In this document: positions 14,321 through 28,952 of the stretch, one piece after another
How positions within the stretch are numbered: the first letter of the stretch is position 1
Layout of the letters: each line of letters begins with the position of its first letter
Source: Strigops habroptila
Taxonomy: Eukaryota; Chordata; Aves; Psittaciformes; Psittacidae
Assembly (NCBI RefSeq): GCF_004027225.2
Contig: NC_044277.2
Location: forward strand, 134,384,057 to 134,448,056
DNA length: 64,000 bases
Direction of reading: 5' to 3'
The notes under the pieces: model-generated
Told to the model about the DNA's origin: nothing
What the model saw: only the letters and a program-made list of their open reading frames with translations
Databases searched by the model: none
Translations under genes and position numbers: made by a program

Positions 14321-17300
14321 ATAAGCCCAGAAAATATTCCCTGCCTATTGTTTCTCCTCTTCTCATGGAGCATTTAATGTAAAAACTTGGCAGAGTCTTG
14401 CCCAAATTACCTGAAGTTATACAAAATATAAAGTTGGAAGGTGGGGAAATATAAATCATGGTTTCAGATAGCTTGCTTATTTATACTGACTGAACTGAGT
14501 TGAGGGTAATTCTGCAGTAGATCAAGATGGAAATTTGATGGCAGGAATTGTAACTGCAGGTACACTGCTCAGAGTTTTACTTGGTCTTGTAGGTTTTGAT
14601 TTGTTCTATGTAGAGTTTCAAAACTTCTAAAAACGATTATTCTCTTCTGCTTTCCTCAGCCCAAGTTTAGCTTAGTTCATTTTTGTAGCACTAGTGGTCC
14701 ACATTAAAGGTGGGGTTTTGTTTGTTTTTTGTTTTTTAAAGCAAGCAAAAAGCTCTACATGGACTTTTTCACAAACTAAGTGATTTGGTTTTTCTCTCAG
14801 ACAGTTTCTGCCTGTGCTAAATCTGATTTTCACCAGTATCAGAACTTTAGCCTGCTTATGTTTTTTCACAGACTCTACGTTTCTAAGGACAAGGGATCAT
14901 GTCACACGAGGGATGTCAAACAAGCCTCGTCCTTCTGTTTGAAAAGGATTAAATCTTTTCTTCTTTTGTCTGTGCCTGTGGCCTACAGTGAGCAGGGCAA
15001 CCTGTGCACAGATCTACTCTGTAAATAGAGATCTTCAAGATACATGATCCATATGTGCTTCCATCATCTACTCTCCATCCCATCTTTCAGGGTCTCTTTA
15101 CTTTCTTGGAATTCTGCAAGTGAGCAGGCGTAATGCACACTAAATACCTGTGCTCTGTGCAGCAGGAGAGAGCATATCTGTACATCCTTCCTAAAGATAC
15201 TGCTAACTGAAGAGTGTTTGATCTAGAATGTCTGTGGCAACATGCTTGAGGATGGCACGTCTGGAAGAATTCCTTTTTCTTTCTAATTGCACCACACAAA
15301 TTTTACTCCTCAAGGCCTGCACCAGCCATGTATTCTGAAATGTTGAATTTCAGCTATATTTTAACCTCTTAGCAGGCTCCCAGATGCAATACAATGGAGC
15401 AAGCAGAATTTCAGAACCTCTGGACAACCACAAAACTGTAATCTTCCCACTTACGCAGACATTTCTCAGGCATTGGGAATAATTATAGACAAATTGCTGC
15501 AAGTATTAACCAAGAGCCTTTTAACCCTGGAATGTGCTTCATCTCCAGCTGCTGGAAGAGCCAGTGGTATTCCCTCCCTTGTAGTTTCAGATTACCATAT
15601 TCCTCAAAATAGAACTGTAAAAACCAAACTGTAACCAGAGTACCATCCAAGCTAGTAAAAATGGTTTTTAATTGAATGGACACTTTGAAATCCTTATCCT
15701 GAAAAGACTGAAATTGTTTATGGGCATGTTGGAGGGGAGGAAAGGAGGAAATCTTTTCAAGAAGAGCAGACTGATCATCCAGTAATAAAATATAATCTGA
15801 ACTACTGTTTAACATTTAGAATTTACAAGCTGGCAGTGGCATGGCACATGCTGTATAGGAAGTAATGAAAATAATCAGTCCCACTCTTTAATACAGTACA
15901 ATCACTTTGTGTTATACAATAATGTCAGTAGCTGGCCCCCTGACAGAGTAACTGGCACAGGAAGGATTCCCTCATCTGAAGTGTGTGTGTGCTGTAGAGA
16001 CCATCTAGCAACATTACTACTTTCCTCTCCCTGCGGTTGGTATATCAAAGCAAAGGAAGAGCGCTAAAGGAAGGGAATTCTCTGACCAGGTTTATTTGGA
16101 GATCTTTCCGGGTTTTGTGACCTACAAGAAGCTTCCTCTAAGATAAAGGGGGTAGTCCTGAACAACAAGGAGCGACAGCGATCACAACTACAAATGATGG
16201 GCAGCTTTAATCTTCGAGTTTCTAACCAAACTGTGGAATTGGCAGCATGAAAAATAACAGGGTTTATCGCTGGTTACTGTTAGAGACCCATTTCTAAGAA
16301 GCTGACATTAATATCTGTCCATAACGAAGGCAGTTTGGATAAGATCTCTTCAGCAATTGTTAAGGGAAAATGCAGAATTTGCTTTCACTGAGAAGTAACG
16401 TCTTGAACCTTAATATGCTGGGTATGGTGTGACTGGACTCTCTAATCACTGGTTTTATTTTTGATGTTTTTAATTTTGTTTTAGCCTCCTTGCTGATGAT
16501 GAATCATAACTTTGTTCCACGAGGAGGAGAAGATTCCAAACTTTTTGCTTTTCAGACACTTTCACAGTGACTTTGAGGCTAAGAGCTCTCAGGACTCACT
16601 GAATCTCATAAATACAGTCTCACTTTAAAGCCTCTAGAAGAGTTAACTGTAAGCTCAACTGAAATGCTGTTCTTTTTTCCTTGACTAGGAAAGGTTATAC
16701 TATATCTAGGAATACAGCTACTTTATTGGAGAATTGAAGCAAACACTACTGTAATTAATTCTTCCAAAGAAGCAGCAGACAGGACACATGACTTCTGTTA
16801 TCTCAGAACAATCTAGCAGAGAATTACCCCTCTGAGCCAAAGGTTAAGTATGTAACCTGTAAAGTGGGCATTCCTAGGAGGAGAAAAGAGAAGCTTGACC
16901 TTGGTTTTAGAGACCTGGGACACTGTAAGGAAATTATGATCAAAATTATGTACAAGGCTCTAAGTAGAAGTGACCACAAGAGCAATTATCACCTAAAATA
17001 TCTTTGATATTTACAACAAAGAACAAGCATTGACAGATGAATGAGGAAATGGGGAAAACCCCCAAGATATTCAGAGAAAATAACACTAGTTCTTAGAGGA
17101 TTATAACCTGGCAAACACACTAATGTAAATCTCTATTGCTGATTTAAATGCAAAACACCACAGAGCACCAAACACTACCGAATGGGATTTTCAGGTGTAC
17201 CTTTGAGAGTTAGTGATTTCCATACAGGAGAATATGTCATTCCTTATTCTACAGTGAAATCTGACCTGTAAATAATTTGCCTAGAGAGAACTGATTCTCA

Positions 17301-20300
17301 ATAAATCCACACTCTGAGAGGAGTTTGGGGTAAGTTGGTTATCTGTATTTGATGTTGGATTAGTAATACATAAAAGAGGCAGATATGCATCAAAGATAAA
17401 TGATGCTGTGATACCTGAACCTCTAAATAGCAGAAAGCAAAGCAGAAATTGAAGATTTGCTAGGACTGAGGAGAAAGAGGAGTTGAGTATAAAGGACAGA
17501 GACATTTAATAGTGAAACAGTATCCAGGAAGTGAGATAGGAAATGAAGATTGTTTCCTTGCCCAGAAATATGAGAACTAGACCATTTTCTGGCAGCAGAG
17601 TATAGAACAGAAACTGGATGGGCTTCAAGAGCTTGAATGAATAGCGGGAGGGATAATAGGAGAAGATTGCAGAGTATGCAGCGTGTACAAAAAGCGTTCT
17701 GAGGGACAGGGAGAGGCTCTGAGAAGGGAGTGAAAGATGCAGGCAGACATCTATGGTATTTCTGATACTGTATGGAGGGAGAGAATAATGAACAGTACAG
17801 AAGGAATGATTTCCTATTGGGTGGTAGTAGACATGAAGATCCTGATAGTCAAAAGAAAGAATGAAGAAAACAAAAATAGTGCAAAAAGGTGGAAAAGATG
17901 GAGACTGGAGAGAGGGAGAGTATGGGGGGCAGGAAATGTGGGAGGCATTTAAAAACAAGGGAAGAAGTGTGACAGGCAGATAAGGACAGTAGAGAGAGGA
18001 GACAGGAGGAATTTTACACTGACCTGTAAGTATGAATCCACTGAAAAAAGCAATTTGTCTCAAAAATAGTTTCAAATACAGTATCAATATACAGTACAAT
18101 ATACAACTTATTAGACCTTTTATCCCTAAGCTCTTTACACGGCTGGAATAAATAAGGTTTGAATTCTCTGCATAATCTGTTTTAGAGAGGCACTCAATAA
18201 ATTAACCATTTAAACAATATTCCTAATCTGTTAAATTAAATCCCAGTTTGTGGAGTTTGTGTGATATGGTATTATGTTAGTTGTAATATCAGTGCAGGCA
18301 GACTCCACTCCAGTAAAACGCACTGCTTCTCTTTGTAGCCTGTAGTAAATTTTAAAGTTCTGCTACAATTTATTACTGTATTTTAAAATTATGTAATAAA
18401 AAAGAAATCAAACACAATCTTTCAGCTGATGGACCCCACAGGCGAGGAAATGAGTCACACAGCTCCTGTGTCGCCAGTGTTATGAATTATTTCAGCCTGC
18501 TGGAGAAGAAGAAAAGAGTAGGGCAAGAGCACTAAAACTACAGAGTGAAGAACAGGCATCTCTGTTGGGCATAACCCAACCAAAGTATACTGGCTTGATG
18601 CATAGATGGTTGTGTTAGGTGCTCTGGCCTGTCAGGCCTGCGGTCAGACTAGTTAGTCTCTACCAACATATTCAGCAGAAGATAATGTGGAGGATAAAAA
18701 GGTAACAACGAGAAATAGGATACAACAAAGACAGTAACAAGAATAAAAAACTGGTGTTAGTACTTATCTGTTAAAAATGTGCTTTTCATTAATGGATTTG
18801 AAATAACTTTTCCAATACACTATTGAAAACTTTCATTATTCCCATTACAAATGGGAAAACTGCTGAATATTTCATTATTTTATAGATTACTAGATAATAC
18901 TGTGTCAGGTGATATCAGGGACATACTTTAGCATTGGGATGTGTACTGATGTTGCCATTGCACAGTTGCTTTGCAAGTCCTAATACATGTAAGGTTTGGG
19001 CCAATGCTCACTATACTCACCCTGGCTTTGCTGGTGTTACGGAATCCATTTCCCAGTTGCAGGAGAGTTTTCTATCTATCTCAACCAAAATAAAAAGAAT
19101 ACTGTGGTTTCTGTCTTAGTCTTATTCAAATCCAAACTTATCAGTGACACAGTGATCTTGTTGAATCATAGACAAACAAAATAGCTTTACCAAGTTAGCA
19201 CAAAATGTTACTTGACTACCATCAGGGTAGGTTTTGCTAGCTCATTTCTTTCCAGTCTTTTATGGTGAGATCTCCAGCCATATGTTTGTTGGCTTGTTTA
19301 TGTATTGATTACATTTACTGGGGATTAAAGCATTATTAACATATTTTCTTTAACAGATTATATTTGTTCTTGGCATCCGTTTGAGTACTGTCTGGGATTG
19401 TTTCCTGGTAAGCTTTAGAGCACAAATTGCTTGGGGAGATAGGGGGTAGATGTCATTTCTCATGACTGTTTTGTCCTCAATGTGCCTCACATTGCAAGAA
19501 TTTCCAAACTATCAATCATAAATTTGTCTCTCTTCCTTTACCAGCAATGTTAATACATTTTGCAATAATAGAGGTTCAAGAGTTCACTAGGAAAATATTG
19601 ATTTTCATTGCTCATTGAAAAAGCTTTTATTCTTACGTAACTGCAATTCAACATCATGTTAACATCAGGGCACATAACACAGTAAATGCTTACATGTTTC
19701 AACTAGAACTCCAGCTAATTCTAATCTAATTAGTAAACTATGTCGACGGTTTCTACAGCATTCTGCATCACATTCTTGCTGGTTTGCTCAGGCTTCTCCA
19801 AGTCATTGTTGGTTGGATTGGGATGCTGGTATTTGTCCTTGAAATACAGCTGTCTGGGGTGACTGCATTGGCTGACTGCGACAGTGAAGGTTCTCAGTTT
19901 CTTGGCAGTGTAATCCCAAAAAATGCATCCGGAAATATTTATGGTCCTGTAATCAAATAAAAAAGATTCTAAGTAGGCTATTTTTAAAAAGGCTTGGGAC
20001 ATACTACTGGAATTTAGGCTTCTGATTGTGAAGTTGAGAGGGAGAATAATAACCTGCTAGAGTAAGGGAAAGATCTGGCATATATGTTATTAAAGATCAT
20101 ATTAGATTTCTCTAATATGAAAATGCAAATTCTGAGCAGGTTCCCTTCCTGCATGGACACTGCCCCTCCATAGTGCCTACTACTAAGCCTTGATTTTGCT
20201 CTCTGATTAGAAATAATCCTTCCCTTGAATGTTGCTGTTATCCCCAAGCCTGGATTTTTTCTGTCTGCTTTGCTGTTCCATTCTCTCTGCTTTTTTTCCC

Positions 20301-20478
20301 TGTCACAGAGGCCAGAAGTTGTAATATTTAGGGAAACATAGCTCTTTATATAGAGCATATTGCTCTATTACTTTGTTTCCATTCCTGTTTCTCACTACTG
20401 TGTGGCAGTGCATGGGCACCAGGCTCCCTAATCAATGTAAGACATTGAGCCTAAGCCTCTCCCTGCAGCTGCAGGGAA

Positions 20479-20937
20479 TCATAGACTCAGAATGGTTTGG
20501 GTTGGAAGGGAGCTTAAAGCTCATCTAGTTCCAACCCTCTGCCAGTGGCAGGGACACCTTCCACTAGACCAGGGTGCTCCAAGCCCCATCCAGCCTGGCC
20601 TTGAACACTGCCAGGGATGGGGCAGCCACAGCTTCTCTGGGCAACCTGTGCCAGCGCCTCACCATCCTCACAGTAAAGAATTTCTTCATAATGTCTAATC
20701 TAAATCTACCCTCTTTCATCTTAAAGCCACTATCCTGTATTTTATCCCTACATGGCCTTGTAGAAAGTCCTTTTCCAGCTTTCCTGTAAGCCCCTTTAGG
20801 CACTGGAAGCTGCTCTAAGGTCTCCCCTGAGCCTTCTCTTCTCCAGGCTGAACAAGCTTCTCTCAGCCTGTCTTCATAGGAGACGAGCCCGAGCCTTCTG
20901 ACCATCTTTGTGGCCCTATGGAACTTGTCCTGAGACA
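20479..20937 (-). mobile_element. CR1 LINE, 3' end, 5'-truncated
   Basis: The copy begins AATCATAGACTCAGAATGG, continues as the reverse complement of the CR1 3' UTR, and then enters the reverse-transcriptase C-terminus. Minus-strand translation over 20905-20564 gives degraded but recognisable motifs (FKMKEGRFRLDI, KKFFTVRMVRRWHRLP, FKARLDGAW). It is more diverged than the copy at 1918 and truncated at its own 5' end near 20937. Confidence 0.93.
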
Positions 20938-23900
20938 GTAGTATTGGGCTTGCTGTCCTTGGGGTGGTCTGGCTGTGGCTGAAACAGCCTTATTGTGGCC
21001 ATGCCTGAAATACAGAGCCAGAGCCTCAGAAGTGCTGTGGGCTCCTGGGAGCATGCTCACTGTGAAGACAGAGGTTTTTAGATGGTAGCAGTGGTCTGCT
21101 TCTTCCTAAAAATCCTAAAAATGGGATGGGGGGAAGGGAGGAAGAACACAGTACTTAGAAACAAAGAGGTTGGGTTTTTTCCCTCCCTTCATCTCATCAT
21201 TCTCAGTGCAGTGCTCTGCAGCCTTCCTGCTGCTGCAGCCTTCCTGAGACCTCTCTCTGCCTCCCCGCTGTTTGCCCCTGGGGGCTGTGGCTTCTCTCCT
21301 CAGCACCAGCAGCTCACAGCTGGTGAGAAGCCCTTGGGGAAGGCAGCAAGGTCCCGAGGGCGTTTGCCGGCAGCAATCATCCCTGCAGGCTGCGCCAGCT
21401 TCCAGCTGGCAGCTGTGTACTCCCGAGTGCTTGGTGAAGCCACAAAATACAGATGCTGCAGAGCCATCGGGCTGGAAATTTCCCACAGGAGTTGACCAAG
21501 CTGTTGCTCTTTTGCCCAGCTAGGCAAGCCTGCCTGGGATGGCTGGATTAGACACTATCAGGATCTTTGCATTTCCCCATTATAACCAGTAGATGAAAAA
21601 TTACCAATCTGTCGGTGTGAGTGCAGTGCTTAAACGAACTCACTCCTCTATTAATCCACTAAGGAAAGACATTAATCTACGAGAAAAGCTCTCAATGTTC
21701 TTAAGCTTTCTCAGTGCCGCTGTCTCTGCTAAAATACCCTATTTCTCCTTCTCTCTGGTGTTCAGGAGTGAACGGTACCTGAAGTTTCCTCCCTGGACCT
21801 GAAAAAGGAGTGGAGAACCTCTGCAGAGGAGCAGAGATGGACAGTGGACAAGACAGGATGGTGAAGCTGATAGTTATATTATAGGCTACAGGTACTAATG
21901 CTGGAAGAGGCCAGTATGAACTGAAGAAGGACTGGTATGTATGGCTGGAGCTATCACCATAAGAGACAGTTCGAGTCCAAGATAAAGTGTGTCAGCGTGA
22001 ATTGTGAGGCACTGTAATTAATGTCAGGCTGAAAGGGTCAGAATAATTCATGGGACTGAGAAGACACAGGGTTGAGAAATGTACAATTAATTAATGTTGA
22101 GATGGTAGGCATGCAGGAACCTCGGATTAAGGACAAATGATCCAGATTTAGCCATTTGGAATTTAGGGAAAAAATCAGTCTTGTGTGTGACCAAACAGCA
22201 GGCTGTGCAAGTGTAAGTAATTTATGTGAGTTATAGGATATTTATCGTTGTTGCAAAATGTTGCCTGTTTTGAAATGCTAATGGCATCTTGCATCACCAG
22301 GCCAAATTCTGCTTCAGTTACACTAGGGTACTGATAAATTCAACGGGACTGCTCAGACATGACAGTAAAATGTAAATAATTGACTTTTTAATTTTTGGAG
22401 TCGTGCTGCATAGCAGTCATTGACAGCATGTTAAAAACATCTACATTGCAGTTATTAAATCTGTGGTTTTTCTAAGCTACAGAAAACCTGTGAAAAATCC
22501 TAATGTCTGACTCTGAAATCATTTACACCCATTTCACATGATGTAGAACTAAAGATGCACATAAAGTTACTGCACAATTATATTGATAAAGGGGAACGAT
22601 TCTCTATAGAACCCTTTTATGCAAAATCAAATGCAAAGGAAATTTAAACTCTATATAACAACCACAGGTAAATCAGAAAAGTATTTGAATCCCTACTATA
22701 TTAATGCAAATGGACAAAGGTGCTATTTACAGTAGAAAAGGGATGCACCCATACTTTCCCACATCAAAACTAGCACTGCCCACTACCTCTAGGACTTTGT
22801 GCAGCAGCACATCTAGCAAAGCCTGTTGCAGAAACAGGAAAGGCAGTGGTTCTGGATGAGGCAATGGCAGCAGCACCCCAAGGCCTGCTTGCTGCTGCTC
22901 TCAAACCTATCATGGAGGATCTGTCTAGGACCTGTCTTCTAGGGCAGCATATGGTTTGCTAAATGGTTTTGCAACTGTAGGATGGCACACATCCAGGCGG
23001 CTTTCATTCCCTGCCAGGATTTTAAAGAAATGTTAACAATGTTTACACTTTTCAGTTTTGACAGCCTCTAAAAATTACCTATTTAAACCTTCTCTCCCTC
23101 TCTGACAACACAAGATCCTGCTCCTCCTTCAGATGCAAAGTGCCACAGCACTTACTCAGTTCCTCACCATGGGACTCGGAGGAGAGAAATCCTGTCGGCA
23201 GTGCTGCTCCCCCTCTGCCACACCAGTGGAGCCTTGGTCAGTGCTGCAGCTCCTTGGACATGGGGCACACAAGCAACTGTGCCCACGCTACCTAGGACTG
23301 AAAAATGGGAACATTTCCACAGTCAACAAATTCAGTGCCTCAAATCTGTTTTGGGGGAGTAGCAGTGGGATTTTACAGCTGAGGAGCTTCTGTATTGTGA
23401 TTGTTTCTGGAAGGAGATACATCAATAATATAGGTGTGCAAGAGATGCCGGGCGTGAATCTTGACAGTCAATTCTCTTTAAAAATAGGGAACTGCCCCTC
23501 ATTACTAAATCAGGCTCTTTCATCCGTTCCCGAATAAACACATCTCTGCTGTCAGAATGATGAAGTCTGATTCGTACCATGTGAGGCAGCCTAATGACAG
23601 TTCTAATGAAAGACAGTTCTAATGGAAGTTCCTCCCTCCCTACGTTTAGAAAAGGAAGATAACAACACTTCAGGGAGATGCTGTTAGTGGGATCCTACAG
23701 CACACCAGGGGATGTTTAAATGAAATGTAAAGAGCAATATTTCTTGCAAGGTTAAGGACAGAGACCATAGCCAGGATGTTTTGTTTCCAAATGGACATCT
23801 GGCAAATATTGATCTACAATTGTATTTAGTGTGGAATGGAAAGTGCAGGTTATGTCATGAGCAGTCAATAGATTTTTAGACTATTGATCCTTACAGTGGC

Positions 23901-26900
23901 TATTGATTGGTTTTTAGGAGATAGCACAAGCTATTTTTTCATTTAGGTTAGCTTAAACAAATTGGATTGCAAGTTGTGTGACTATATGTGGAAAGGGACT
24001 CAATATGCAAATACTGTTTTTTCATCACTGGCAATGTATTTTTAAGTGTTTTTTCCTCCCCTGCTATTTAGTAGGACTACTTAAACATAACTTTGATAAG
24101 ATAAAAAGTGAAGTTGGCTTCAGAGGGGTCCAGATGCCACCATCTCCCCTCTGCTGCCCAACTTGAAATTTCTTCTCAAAACAAATCTACTTCGATGAAT
24201 AAAGTCAACTGTTAGAATGAACACATGAGGGATCTAGCTGATTTCTGTAGACACATCATCTTTTCGCTCACTCTCATCCCATCTGATTTGTTTACTTGCT
24301 TCTGCAGAGAAAATATGCCGTTGCTTACCACTTGGGGATTTTATATAATGTTCAGCAAGTACTCTTGAGTGTACTGGATTTTGTGCATTGCAAAATAAAC
24401 TGATGATATTTTTTGTTCAGTTAAAAGAAGTTGTACATAGGGAAGGACTGACATACAAGAAATGGAAGTAAACTACAAGCCAGGTCATGCCTTGAGGTGT
24501 TAGTTCTTGTGATTGCTATTTATATTTCAGTGCAGACTGGAGTCTTTCTTTTGAACAAGGCATAATATTCCCACTACAGGCAAGAGGCAGCTAACGCTCC
24601 AGCCATGCTGTGAATAAGTTAATCCAGTGTTTGCATTTGGTCCCTCCTGTAAGAGCTAGGAACAGAACCAAGGTGTTAGTTGGACAGACTCAATGCTCAT
24701 CTATGCTGACTTTTGGAGTAAATAAAGTGTCAAATGTATGCATTGAGCAATGCTATTTATGTTACCTAGACAAGCTGAGAATGCATCATTATGCTATACT
24801 GCGCTTTCCCAGATCCAAGAAAGCAAACCACAGATCTTTCTCCTGTTATCTAGCAGTAGTTGTACACCACATTTACACTTGTAGGGATTGGAACCATTCT
24901 TTTCAGGTGTCATATATATCCTGATGTACTGTCTGTCCTGAAGGTCATGATTCAAATCATTCTGGGAACAGATTTTTATCTAGCCTGAAAACATTAATCA
25001 CTTACAGATTTACATCTAAAATAAAGCAAACAAAAAAGTCTAATAGAAGTGTAACAAAAATGAAAGCTACTCTTATAAATGTAAATAAAAAATGTTGCAA
25101 TGATAAAATGATGCAATTTGACCACTGCAGGATCAAAAACCAAGCTGTTGAGTGTTCTGAGAATTCACCCTTGACATTGTTTTAAGATAAGTTTGTGTAA
25201 CACACCTGCGAGGGCTATTCACTGATAACTGCTGCATACCTTTTTAGTATGTAAGAACTAGGGATTAAGAATTCAGTACATTGCATGTTTTGGTGGGATT
25301 ACATGGGGTACTTGTTTATAATGAAAGATGTCTCTTCTGTTTTGGGAGTGAAAAAACTGAAAAAGCCTCCAATTTCTTATCTTAGCATTACATAAAGGTG
25401 AGTTTGACCTACAATGTGAAATCTGAAACTGAATCACAACCACATCAAAGGACCTACAGCTCCTCTGGTCAAGACCTAGAACTGGACCTTTCTGGAATGC
25501 AACTTCATTCCAGATGAAGGGCTGCAAACCATCCCTCCCTCTCAGTGATGGTTTGGGTTCAGAGAAGGTGTGTGGTTAGACTGAATCTGGGCGCATCTTT
25601 AATAACTGGTATCAAAAGCAAAGATTTTTTGAGGCAAACTGCTGAACTTTCTTGACATCAAACTAGCAAACAAAACAAGAGCAAAAGACCTTCGTCATAC
25701 AGACAGCATTTTAGTCTTTAGGACACTGAAAAGTACTTTAACTTGATGTCTGTATCTGCTTCATTAGTTTTGCCTCGGTTGTAAGATAAGGGCTTATGCA
25801 AGTGGCTGTACAACCTAAAAGGCTGTTAATTGTCTGAAATAACAACTGAAGCAGCTTTCTTCTGCAGCGTGGTCTATTTTAGTGTCATAAATTCACTTTG
25901 GATGGGAGTTCCTCTATTAGAGAAGGTTTTTTCCCCCTCAATCTCCACATTTCTATGAAGAAAGAAATCAGCATTTTAAGCCTTTAAATGTCTTCTGGGC
26001 AGTAGCTATTTATCATGCAAGACAGTATTTCAGGACATCTTTATTTTCTTTGAGAAACTCTGCAAAAATACGGTATAATGTCAGTTCCTGCTGGATGTGC
26101 ATGCAGAGCAATATTGTTCAGTTGCCTGGTAACCAGTGAGAGGGAGGCACTTCGGAAACACTGATAGAAAAAGAGAAAGAGAAAGCTTAACTGCACACAC
26201 TTCAGCAGAAGACTTATGAAACCGGTGTTTGTTCCAGGTAGGTCTGAAGAGGAGTTTGGGTCAAAGTTTTCATAGGGTTTTATGAGTTTTTTCCCCATTA
26301 AAAAACCCAACAGGTTATTTTCTTGTGTTAGAATTTAATGATGTGGCTTATTTTTTCAAGCCATGTTTAAAATCTGCATACTTTGGAAAGAGGAATGTTA
26401 CTTTTTCTTAGCATACATTCTTGAATACTTTTTGAAGGTGTGTTCTCCTTAGAATGGTGCACTGATAGTGTTGTAACAAAGCAAATATGCAGAAGTGTTT
26501 TGAACTGATAATGGCTCTGACTGATCACAAATGTGTTTTCAAAGCCAAAATGCTCTGACAGTTCCTGGATTACTGAAGCTAGGTGTTGTAATAAAAACAA
26601 TAAACAATAGATTTGCTGAGTCAAACAAGCAAACAAACATGAAAGAAAACCAGAAAATATTTTAGCTGTAATTCAGTCTGGCCATTGCTTCCTGTTTTCA
26701 TGCAACAGAACGTCAGCATAAAATTAAGACAGAAGAGATTAGTTCATAGGAACCGTTGTAACCTTTGGCCAAGCTCAGAAAAAGAGCTTGTGAGGATTTG
26801 AACAGGCTGGGTTAACGTGTTGTTCTCTGACGCCTCCCTGACTTCCTGCTTCCGACCAGTGTCAGAGGCAGGCGGTCTTTTCTGTGTGGTCTTTCTTACT

Positions 26901-28793
26901 GTAGAGCAAGCAGGAAGTGCCGAAAGCTTGCAAGGCAGTTTATTGCTGCAAGATTTACAACATTGTTTGGAGAAGTTAAAAGTGTTGTGTAGCCCAAGTG
27001 AGATTTGAGATAGTCTTTGAATTTCAAGGTGTTAATTTGAATGGAACTGAATGCAACTTTTCTTTTTACTGGCAGCTAGTTAAACTCATCAGCTTTGAAA
27101 ACCTTGTTGATTTTACCTGTAGAATAATGTTTTACTTCATGCTGAACACCAGTATACTATGAAGAAGGAAGGAGTGATGCATCTTTAGATGTTGATCATT
27201 TCACTCATTATTGTGTGCTGGAAAAATTAAGGTCAGAGATCAACTCCTTTGTAACAACCTTCTGTGGCATTCAGCTGGTGCCAGAGAGTTCATGTGCAGG
27301 ATGAGGAAAGCATGAAGAAGACGATACCCTTCAAATCAGTGTGTTAGCTTTTCACATTTCCTCTTCCAGAACAACTGGAATATCATAAAGAAATATTAAG
27401 TACACAAGCACTGGGAAATTTTTAATTAGGATCTCACTGATTAATAGTTCCTGTTATAATACATACCTAATGTATGCATACCGGGACCAAGAAGGAATTT
27501 TAGTCTAATAGAAAGCCTTGGAATTTTTGCTAGAATCATTAATCCAAGTTATTTGATGAAAGTCTGAAGGAAGCTGAAAGATGAACACTGTTGTTCTGAC
27601 TCCATGATCATGTCACTTGTTAAAAAATCAACTCCTCCTAGTAGAGTGGTTCACTGAGCTCTTAAAGCCTTGCACCCTGCATGTCACAGCAGAAACAAGC
27701 ACTACTGGAGAGATCTGTAGGGGCCAGACATGGCTGGATTTTCCTATCAGGCCTTATAAAAGGTGTATCCTCTTTCCCTTCTGTGCTTGGTACCTCAAAG
27801 AAAGAACTGGTAAGTGACCATGAAACCTCATTCTTTGTGAATTACTGTTAATGATGCTATACAGGAAAAGTACATCAGTAGTGAGGGCAGAGAGCCATTC
27901 AGTTACTGTGGAGGAAGAATAAAAACTAAGTCTGAGCTATGTCTCACACTGAATAATTGACTTGCTGGATTATAGGGCAAAGAACCAACATTCAGTTGCC
28001 ATGCTGCAATACTAGCTTATGATTAGACAGATAACATGATGCTGAAGTATCTTGATGTTCTTTTTCCATCACAAATGCTAGCAAGTTTGGGGTCTGCTCA
28101 TTTGCCTGGTCTTAAAAAAAAGCTCCCTCACAAAGATGGAGGAACTAGCGCTGCTGCAAATTTTTGCCAGAGAGCAAACCAGGGGTGACAGTAACTTAGC
28201 CATCCTCTGTAGGGAAGGCCTGGGGTCACACTCAGACCTTACTATGTTCTGTCCTTTCAATCTCAACACCCCACAACACTGCAGAAATACACAGTGACAA
28301 TTAGAAATACCTTATACTTATTGGAAGTGATTGCATACCTTTTCCATGGGGTTGGATCAAAATTTGATCCAGTAATTGTTCACTGAATATAAACTTGCAT
28401 CTTTCAAATAATTTGGAAGGCAATTATTACTGCATAAAGCATCTGTGCAGTAATAATTGTGTATGATCTCATGAAAGGTTCATTCAAAGTGCTGAATAGT
28501 CTGTGTCCATTGAACAAAATATTTAAGGACAGGTTTAGCTTTACACAAGTAAGTAGTCCAATTGACCTCACTAAGGCCACTCATCTACTTAAATGTCAAC
28601 ATGTATCTAAGTGCTTTCCTGGACTTGGGCCAGAACATTTTGTCTTTTGTAAGACAAGGCCCTAAGAAGACCTTGTAGTCTGCAGAGTCCCAGAAAGGTG
28701 AAGCAAAATAAAAAAAGGACAGTATCACATTGTAACATAGTTATTCATTTATTTAAGGAATGCAGTTTATCATTAATAAAAGACAGCAATACT

Positions 28794-28952
28794 AGGGAAA
28801 GGAAAGGAAAGAGAAAGGAAGGGGAAAGGAAAGGGAAAGGAAAGGGGAAAGGAAAGGGGAAAGGAAAGGAGAGGCAAGGAAAGGAGAGGCAAGGAGAGGC
28901 AAGGCAAGGCAAGGCAAGGCAAGGAAAGGAAAGGAAAGGAGAGGCAAGGAAA
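28794..28952. repeat. GGAAA-type polypurine tract
   Basis: A tract of GGAAA, GGGAAA and later GGCAA units. The first 81 bases (28794-28874) are uninterrupted purines, after which single C bases appear in GAGGCAAGG units. The minus strand is correspondingly C/T-only. The long frames found here on both strands are simple-repeat artefacts. Confidence 0.97.

Larger units (their letters stand above)
2483..20478. other. Intergenic block, no gene seen
   Basis: AT-rich DNA holding only the tandem repeats annotated at 5930, 10496 and 14273. The longest frame (190 codons, 13133-13705; and 197 codons antisense, 17506-18099) shows no domain and reflects base composition. No CpG island, tRNA or rRNA is visible. 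Confidence 0.65.

Noticed and set aside
17506..18099. 197-codon antisense frame rich in Leu, Phe, Ser and Tyr
   Set aside because: The + strand here is A/G-rich, so the antisense is pyrimidine-rich and poor in stop codons. No domain, start context or splice structure supports a gene.
21082..21540. Overlapping forward and reverse frames in a GC-richer patch
   Set aside because: Both strands are open with no family resemblance and no CpG-island density, so I could not support a gene.
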